From Palsa-892 sp035556215 (lineage in GTDB: Bacteria; Pseudomonadota; Alphaproteobacteria; Rhizobiales; Xanthobacteraceae): a DNA stretch of 64,000 nucleotides. Position 1 is the stretch's first letter, and the number at the start of each line of letters is the position of its first letter. This document shows positions 59,286 to 64,000 of the stretch, piece after piece. A program made the translations under genes and the position numbers. The DNA lies in assembly GCA_035556215.1 (NCBI GenBank), contig DATMFI010000043.1, positions 13,122-77,121 on the forward strand, given 5' to 3'. The notes beneath the pieces were generated by a model, which saw only the letters and a list, made by a program, of their open reading frames with translations, had not been told where the DNA came from and did not search any database.

Positions 59286-60689
59286 TCACGGGCGGCGGCG
59301 CTTGCGGACGGGCTCGCGCGAGGCCGTTGGCGCCGGCTTGTCGGCGTTCGCAAGATAAGCGATCGCCTGCGCGGCGGCGCGCTCGCCGGAAAGGGCAGCG
59401 CCCGCGATCGTGCCCCACATCGTCTCGTGCGCCGCCTCGCCGGCGAGAAACAACCGCTCATGCACCGGCTGAAGCAGCAGGCGGCGGCTCGCGCCCGCAC
59501 CGGGGGCCGCCGCCGAAGCACCGCCCAGCACGAAGGGCTCGGCGCTCCAGCGCGTGACCTCCACGCGGCCGATTTCCGGCTGCGTGCCGCCGCCGAAATG
59601 CGCGGCAAGCGCCTTCGCGATGTGATCGGCAATCGCGCCGCCGCCCGCCTTCCACAACTCACGCGCAAGCTCGCCGCCGAAATCGGCGTAAGCGACATCG
59701 CTGCCGCCGAGGCGCATGGTGAACATCGCGGCGCGCGCATCTTTCGTTTTGAAGACAACGCGCTCGTCGGCGTTGAAGCGATAGGGATTGCCGGGGAGCT
59801 CGAAAATCGCCCGCTCGTGGGTGCCGAGCGAGAGCTTGCCGATGGCGTCTGCAACCGGCTGCGGCAGGCCGGGCGTGAAGCGAATGCGGCCCGCGCCGAG
59901 CACGCCGGTCGAGGCGGTGACGATCACGGCGCGCGCCGTGACTGCGCCGCGATCGGTCGCAAGCTCAACGCGGCCACGGCCGCCAAGATTGACGGCCTGC
60001 ACGGCGGTGTTGAATTCAATCGCGAGCGGTTTTGCGGCCGCTTCCATGAGCGCGGCGGTGCCCTCGCGGATCATTACATCGTCGTGGCGCTCCTCAAGGC
60101 GCGAGAGATCGAGCGCCGAGATGGCGTCGAGTTCCTTGCCGTGCGGCTGCGGCCCGAGCAGGAACGAAACGGTGCCCTGCCAGTCACCAAGCTCGGGCAG
60201 CGCGCGGCTTGCGGCGACGTCACGGCCGAGTTCGGCGACCGCCGCGATGGTGCGGTTGGCACGGCCGAGCGCGGCGATGAAATCGTCATACTCATTGTCG
60301 CGCGCTTCGCGATCGCCGACGTAAAGCCGCTTGCCGACCGGCGGATCGTAGACCGTGAGTTTCGCTTCGCGCGCAATGGCGATGAACGGATTGTGGCGCG
60401 GCGCCGAAAAGCGATTGGCGCCCTTGTCGTAAATCGCGCCCGAGGGCCGCGCCGCGCTGGCAATCCGCCCGCCCGGACGGCTTGCCGCCTCGATGACGAG
60501 GACACGGCGGCCACTGGCGTTGAGCTTGCGCGCGGCGGCGAGCCCCGCCGCGCCGGCGCCGACCACCGCGACGTCATAATCGCCGCTTGCGGCGCGCGAG
60601 ATCGCGGGCGCCGCCAGCCATGCGGCGCTTCCGGCAAGCAGCGTTCGTCGGGTGAGGCGTGCCATCCAGCGATTCCGTCGGGGTCTCAT
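59286..60689 (-). CDS. TAT-exported flavin amine oxidase
   Basis: FAD-dependent oxidase of the monoamine oxidase/protoporphyrinogen oxidase group. The 467-aa product has a twin-arginine leader (LTRRTLLAGSAAWLAAPAIS, Arg14-Arg15), a Rossmann FAD motif VAVVGAGAAGLAAARKL (40-56), the RPGGRI loop, and the C-terminal FAD motif LFLAGEAAHETMWGTIAGAA. The substrate is not evident. ATG 60689 with GGAG is used; ATG 60665 is also possible and would keep the leader. It precedes the Dph6-like gene by 10 bp. Confidence 0.88.
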   Translation of the reverse strand: MRPRRNRWMARLTRRTLLAGSAAWLAAPAISRAASGDYDVAVVGAGAAGLAAARKLNASGRRVLVIEAASRPGGRIASAARPSGAIYDKGANRFSAPRHNPFIAIAREAKLTVYDPPVGKRLYVGDREARDNEYDDFIAALGRANRTIAAVAELGRDVAASRALPELGDWQGTVSFLLGPQPHGKELDAISALDLSRLEERHDDVMIREGTAALMEAAAKPLAIEFNTAVQAVNLGGRGRVELATDRGAVTARAVIVTASTGVLGAGRIRFTPGLPQPVADAIGKLSLGTHERAIFELPGNPYRFNADERVVFKTKDARAAMFTMRLGGSDVAYADFGGELARELWKAGGGAIADHIAKALAAHFGGGTQPEIGRVEVTRWSAEPFVLGGASAAAPGAGASRRLLLQPVHERLFLAGEAAHETMWGTIAGAALSGERAAAQAIAYLANADKPAPTASREPVRKRRRP

Positions 60690-60805
60690 AGCACGATTTC
60701 TCCGGAGATAACCCTTCCGCTCCGGCGCGGCCTTGCGCGGCCACGGTTGCCTGCTTATGTGCGGTCGCCCGGAAACAGCCGGGCCGAGACGCGCCAGGAG
60801 CCTTC

Positions 60806-61534
60806 ATGTTCGAAGCTGCCATTCAAGCCTTCGCCGAGACCTTCTCGCCGCCGCTGCGCAAGATTCTGCTGAAGTCGCTCGGGCTCGCGCTGCTCCTGCT
60901 CGTCGTGCTCGGCGCCGTGCTGCAAGGCGCCGTCACGCATCTCGTCACGCTGCCCTATCCATTCGATACGGCGCTTGCGATCGTCGCGGCGCTCGGGCTG
61001 ATCGCGGGCGCGGTCTATCTCGTGCCGCCGATCACGTCACTGGTCGCGTCCCTGTTCTTCGATGACATCGCCGATCAGGTCGAGCGGCGGAATTTCCCGA
61101 ATGACGCGCCGGGAACGGCGCTGCCGATCGCGACCTCGATGATGCTGTCAGTCCGTTTTTTCGGGCTGGTGCTGCTCGTCAACTTGCTGGCGCTGCTGCT
61201 CCTCATCGTTCCCGGCGTCAACCTCATCGCTTTCTTCGCCGCCAACGCCTATCTCCTCGGCCGCGAATATTTCGAGCTTGCGGCGATGCGTTTTCGTCCG
61301 ATTGCCGAAGCGCGCGCGCTGCGCAAGGAAAACGCCGTGCGCGTCTTTCTCTACGGCATGGTGATCGCGTGTCTCGTATTCGTGCCGATCCTGAACCTCA
61401 TCACGCCGGTCTTCGCGACCGCCTTCATGGTGCGGATGCACAAACGGATTGCCGCCGAGCGCGCGCCGCGGCCGGCTCTGGCGGATGCCGAGCCGGTCAG
61501 ACCCGTTTCTCCGGCCAGTGACAGAGATCGTTGA
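60806..61534 (+). CDS. EI24/CysZ-like membrane protein
   Basis: The 242-aa protein has four or more hydrophobic helices (about residues 22-45, 55-85, 115-150, 185-207) and the EI24-domain layout, with VNLLALLLLIVPGVNLIAFF and ANAYLLGREYFELAAMRF in the middle. Relatives are annotated as CysZ sulfate-uptake proteins in enterobacteria; a sulfate role here is only a family-based guess. The ATG follows AGGAG. The 3' end overlaps nth, convergent, by 38 bp. Confidence 0.82.
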   Translation: MFEAAIQAFAETFSPPLRKILLKSLGLALLLLVVLGAVLQGAVTHLVTLPYPFDTALAIVAALGLIAGAVYLVPPITSLVASLFFDDIADQVERRNFPNDAPGTALPIATSMMLSVRFFGLVLLVNLLALLLLIVPGVNLIAFFAANAYLLGREYFELAAMRFRPIAEARALRKENAVRVFLYGMVIACLVFVPILNLITPVFATAFMVRMHKRIAAERAPRPALADAEPVRPVSPASDRDR

Positions 61535-62195
61535 TCAGGCAGTTCGGGCAATCCGGCAGCCGCGCCTTGCAGACATAGCGGCCGTGCAGGATCAGCCAAT
61601 GATGGGCGTGCAGCTTGAATTCGCCGGGCACGCGCTTCAGCAAAGCCAGCTCGACTTCGAGCACATTCTTGCCCGGCGCAAGCCCGGTACGGTTCGAGAC
61701 GCGGAAGATGTGCGTATCGACGGCGATCGACGGCTCGCCGAAGGCGATGTTCATGACGACATTCGCCGTCTTCCGCCCGACGCCGGGCAGGCTTTCGAGT
61801 TCTTCACGGGTGCGCGGCACCTTGCCGCCGAAATCGGATAGCAGCCGCCGCGACAGCTCGGCGACGTTCTTCGCCTTCATGCGATAGAGGCCGATGGTTT
61901 TGATGTAGTCGCGGATCTTCGCCTCGCCGAGCGCGGCCATCTTGTGCGGCGTATCGGCGGCCGCGAACAGCGCCGGGGTTGCCTTGTTGACGCCGGCGTC
62001 GGTCGCCTGCGCGGAAAGCACGACGGCGACGAGCAGCGTGAAGGCATCCTTGTGCAGGAGTTCGCCCTTCGGCGCGGGCTCGGCCTTTTGAAAACGCCGG
62101 AAGGCCTCGTGGATTTCCTTTTCGTTCCAAGGCTTTACCGGGCGCGGCGTGGCCGGAACGGGCTTGTGACGTTTGGTGTTTTTTCGCGCGGGCAT
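61497..62195 (-). CDS. nth: Endonuclease III
   Basis: Glycosylase/AP lyase for oxidised pyrimidines. The 232-aa product has an Arg/Lys-rich N-tail, LVAVVLSAQATDAGVNKAT, the helix-hairpin-helix ESLPGVGRKTANVVMNIAFG with the catalytic Lys, the catalytic Asp in AVDTHIFRVSNR, and the 4Fe-4S loop C-x6-C-x2-C-x5-C (CKARLPDCPNCLINDLC). The SD GGAGG lies unusually close to the ATG. It is divergent from the DUF2244 gene with only 21 bp between start codons. Confidence 0.95.
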   Translation of the reverse strand: MPARKNTKRHKPVPATPRPVKPWNEKEIHEAFRRFQKAEPAPKGELLHKDAFTLLVAVVLSAQATDAGVNKATPALFAAADTPHKMAALGEAKIRDYIKTIGLYRMKAKNVAELSRRLLSDFGGKVPRTREELESLPGVGRKTANVVMNIAFGEPSIAVDTHIFRVSNRTGLAPGKNVLEVELALLKRVPGEFKLHAHHWLILHGRYVCKARLPDCPNCLINDLCHWPEKRV

Positions 62196-62202
62196 TCCTC
62201 CC

Positions 62203-62216
62203 TATAATGAGCCGTC
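62203..62216 (+). promoter_or_regulatory. Consensus -10 box abutting the DUF2244 start; possible leaderless transcript
   Basis: TATAAT at 62203-62208 would place transcription initiation near 62215-62217, i.e. at the ATG of the downstream gene. No Shine-Dalgarno precedes that ATG. A -35 at the proper distance is poor (TTTTTC). The transcript may thus lack a 5' leader. Confidence 0.35.
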
Positions 62217-62699
62217 ATGGCTGATAGCAACCTTGCCGATCCGGTGCTGTTCGAGGCGCGGCTTTCGCCCTATCGCTCGCTCTCGCTCAAGGGCTTCAAC
62301 GTCCTGATGATCCTGCTCGGCATCATGAGCTTCGTGGTCGGGGTCGTTTTCCTGTCGCTCGGCGCCTGGCCGGTATTCGGCTTCTTCGGGCTCGATGTGC
62401 TGCTGCTCTGGTTCGCGCTGCGAGTGAACTATCGCGACGCCGACGCCTATGAGGACATCCGCATGACGCCGGTCGAGCTGCATGTGCGGCAGGTCTCGAA
62501 ACACGGCGAGCGGCGCGACACCGAATTCAATCCGCGCTGGACGCGGCTCGAGAAGGACGAGGACGAGGTCGCCGGCGTCACGAAAGTCGCGCTGGTTTCG
62601 CGCGGCTCGCCGCTCGTCGTCGGTTCGTTCCTGCCGCCGTTCTACAAAAAGGAACTCGCGGCGGGGCTCTCGAAGGCGCTGGCGATTGCCAAACGCTAG
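62217..62699 (+). CDS. DUF2244 domain-containing membrane protein
   Basis: The 160-aa protein of unknown function has an N-terminal LSPYRSLSLKGFNVLMILL leading into two membrane helices (about residues 28-48 and 50-68), then a soluble beta-rich domain (RMTPVELHVRQVSKHGERRD, EFNPRWTRLEK, VSRGSPLVVGSFLPP). This is the DUF2244 pattern seen next to nth in many Alphaproteobacteria. No enzymatic motif is visible. Confidence 0.86.
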   Translation: MADSNLADPVLFEARLSPYRSLSLKGFNVLMILLGIMSFVVGVVFLSLGAWPVFGFFGLDVLLLWFALRVNYRDADAYEDIRMTPVELHVRQVSKHGERRDTEFNPRWTRLEKDEDEVAGVTKVALVSRGSPLVVGSFLPPFYKKELAAGLSKALAIAKR

Positions 62700-62771
62700 T
62701 ATTTGCAGGATCGCGAAATCGGGTGGGCGCGGAAATCCCGCGCGCCTATATCGGCGGAAAGGAGATTTGCC

Positions 62772-63647
62772 ATGCCCGCCGCCGCCAGGCCGATGCCGCC
62801 GATAGACGATGCGGCGCTGAGCGATTACGAGATCGTCCAGCGCGCCATCGCCTATACCACCGAGAATTATCGCGCGCAGCCGCAGGTCGAAGCGATCGCG
62901 CATGCCGCCGGCACCGACCCGCGGCATCTCAACGATCTGTTCCGCCGCTGGTGCGGCCTTTCGCCGAACGTCTTTTTGCAATCGGTGACGCTCGACCACG
63001 CGCGCAGGATTTTGCGCGACAGCCCGAACATTCTCGATGCGTCCTATGAGCTTGGGCTTTCGGGGCCCGGGCGGCTGCACGATCTCTTTGTCACGCATGA
63101 AGCGATGTCGCCCGGCGAGTGGAAAAGCGGCGGCGAGGGCCTCGAGATTCATTACGGCTTTCATCCTTCGCCGTTCGGCTCGGCGCTGATCATGGCGACG
63201 GCGCGCGGATTGTGCGGGCTTGCTTTCGCCGATCAAGGCGGCGAACGCGCGGCGCTCGACGACATGAAGCAGCGCTGGCCGAACGCGCGCTATCTCGAGG
63301 ACAGCGCGCGCACCGTGCCCTATGCGCAGCGCATTTTCGATTCGGGCAAATGGCAGCCGGATACGCCGCTGCGCGTGGTGCTGATCGGCACAGATTTCGA
63401 GGTGCGTGTGTGGGAGACGCTGTTGAAGATTCCGATGGGCCGCGCCACGACCTATTCGGATATCGCGAAAAAACTGGCGCGGCCGAAGGCGGCGCGGGCC
63501 GTCGGCGCGGCGGTCGGCAAGAATCCGATTTCGTTCGTGGTGCCGTGTCATCGGGTGGTGGGGAAAAGCGGCGCGCTCACCGGCTATCACTGGGGATTGA
63601 CGCGCAAGCGCGCGATGCTGGGATGGGAAGCCGCGAAGATCGTTTGA
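62772..63647 (+). CDS. AraC-type HTH / methylated-DNA-protein cysteine methyltransferase fusion (Ada-like)
   Basis: The 291-aa protein joins an N-terminal AraC-type DNA-binding domain (about residues 18-115; AIAHAAGTDPRHLNDLFRRW) to an O6-alkylguanine-DNA alkyltransferase domain with the active-site cysteine in VVPCHRVVG (C259) and the upstream LLKIPMGRATTYSDIAKKL. The Cys-rich phosphotriester-sensing domain of E. coli Ada is missing, so it should repair O6-methylguanine but not be activated by phosphotriester transfer. ATG 62772 follows AAAGGAG. Confidence 0.93.
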   Translation: MPAAARPMPPIDDAALSDYEIVQRAIAYTTENYRAQPQVEAIAHAAGTDPRHLNDLFRRWCGLSPNVFLQSVTLDHARRILRDSPNILDASYELGLSGPGRLHDLFVTHEAMSPGEWKSGGEGLEIHYGFHPSPFGSALIMATARGLCGLAFADQGGERAALDDMKQRWPNARYLEDSARTVPYAQRIFDSGKWQPDTPLRVVLIGTDFEVRVWETLLKIPMGRATTYSDIAKKLARPKAARAVGAAVGKNPISFVVPCHRVVGKSGALTGYHWGLTRKRAMLGWEAAKIV

Positions 63648-64000
63648 GGCAGCCGTTCGCGTTACCGCGCGAGGGCTCCACAGGGTGAGGTTTGATTTCG
63701 GGCATGGGTTGTCGTTCTCGCGATCGCTTATTCAGCGCCGAGGTATCGTCAGCTTCCGCTCGCTCATTGAAAATCATGAGGGCGGCGCGGGACGCCGGAG
63801 ACTTGCCGGTCTCCACGGCTCGGTGTGAAAGATGAAGAACACACCGAAATATGTACTCACCGCAGTCGCCGGCTCGTAACCAGCGTCCCGCGCACGGTGT
63901 TTAATCGGCTTGCTCCGCGTGGCCCCCGGTGGTGTTACTTTGCTAACCACCGCTTTCGACGCTCAACATCGACTGACGGCCCGGATGAGTCCCCAGGTCG
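63648..64000. other. Gene-free right end
   Basis: From the Ada-like stop to the window edge I find no convincing gene. Short reading frames on both strands lack start signals and protein-like composition. The main content is the set of inverted repeats described in the next entry. Confidence 0.6.
63785..63951 (-). ncRNA. Branched inverted-repeat element; candidate structured RNA or dispersed repeat
   Basis: An 11-bp perfect closing stem (GCGCGGGACGC at 63785-63795, GCGTCCCGCGC at 63883-63893) encloses two hairpins: GGAGAC/GTCTCC (63797-63802, 63809-63814) and CGGTGTG/CACACCG (63821-63827, 63840-63846). A third hairpin, GGTGGT/ACCACC (63928-63933, 63946-63951), follows. The closing stem continues by a U-G pair only if read from the minus strand, hence the strand given. 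I recall similar sequence repeated in Bradyrhizobium-type genomes, from memory. Whether it is transcribed is unknown. Confidence 0.45.

Noticed and set aside
63577..63816. 79-codon minus-strand open frame across the right-end element
   Set aside because: It overlaps the 3' end of the Ada-like gene and the inverted repeats; composition is not protein-like. Similar frames are known misannotations of repeats.

Overview
The window is a GC-rich bacterial chromosome segment made almost entirely of vertically inherited housekeeping genes. The gene content and order point to an alphaproteobacterium of the order Hyphomicrobiales (Rhizobiales), probably close to the Nitrobacteraceae/Xanthobacteraceae. 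The evidence is the gyrB-recF-dnaN-dnaA-rpsT cluster, a DivL-type tyrosine pseudokinase, the fused TsaE-AmgK protein followed by MurU, addB-addA-trxA, the aroA-cmk-rpsA...ihfB...trpFBA-accD-folC run, a FYDLN-type acidic zinc-ribbon protein, Hsp20-DUF1150, and lptC-lptA-lptB-rpoN-ptsN. I cannot name a species. I see no insertion sequence, prophage, CRISPR array or defence island.

Layout. 1-6723 (minus strand): 5' end of a MoeB/ThiF-type gene, then gyrB, recF, dnaN and dnaA. 6724-7706: about 1 kb without a gene, upstream of dnaA; candidate origin or dnaA control region. 7707-9765 (minus): rpsT, enoyl-CoA hydratase, mutM. 9959-27626 (plus): ubiE-ubiB, coaBC-dut-rrf2, cysK, then a tight run divL, tsaE/amgK, murU, addB, addA, trxA. 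27646-39411 (minus; transcription runs from high to low coordinates): aroA-cmk, rpsA, sppA, ihfB, lapA-like, an ornithine cyclodeaminase family gene, trpF-trpB-trpA, accD-folC. 39574-41133 (plus): FYDLN protein, tRNA-Ala(GGC), hsp20-DUF1150. 41140-47122 (minus): RNase D, lptC-lptA-lptB, rpoN, ptsN, with tRNA-Leu(CAG). 47259-52614: NDUFA9-like, uppP, gst-queG, alpha/beta hydrolase, infC. 52657-58616: a methyltransferase gene on the minus strand, then rpmI-rplT and pheS-(membrane protein)-pheT. 58613-63647: Dph6-like PP-loop protein, TAT-exported amine oxidase, CysZ/EI24-like membrane protein, nth, DUF2244 protein, AraC/O6-methylguanine methyltransferase fusion. 63648-64000: no gene, but a strongly structured element.

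Functionally the window joins replication and repair (DnaA, DnaN, RecF, GyrB, AddAB, MutM, Nth, Ada-like), translation (S20, S1, L35, L20, IF-3, PheRS, two tRNAs, QueG, TsaE), envelope assembly and recycling (LptABC, UppP, AmgK, MurU), biosynthesis (ubiquinone, CoA, cysteine, aromatic amino acids/Trp, fatty acid, folate) and cell-cycle control (DivL).

No clearly new multi-gene system is visible. The best leads are small: the DivL tyrosine in place of the phospho-accepting histidine, an apparent AUU start of infC, a heat-shock promoter plus SD-masking hairpin before hsp20, an attenuator-like hairpin abutting the gyrB start, two copies of a 46-bp palindromic repeat (one supplying a stop codon), a branched-RNA-like element at the right end, and queG without a normal start codon outside gst.
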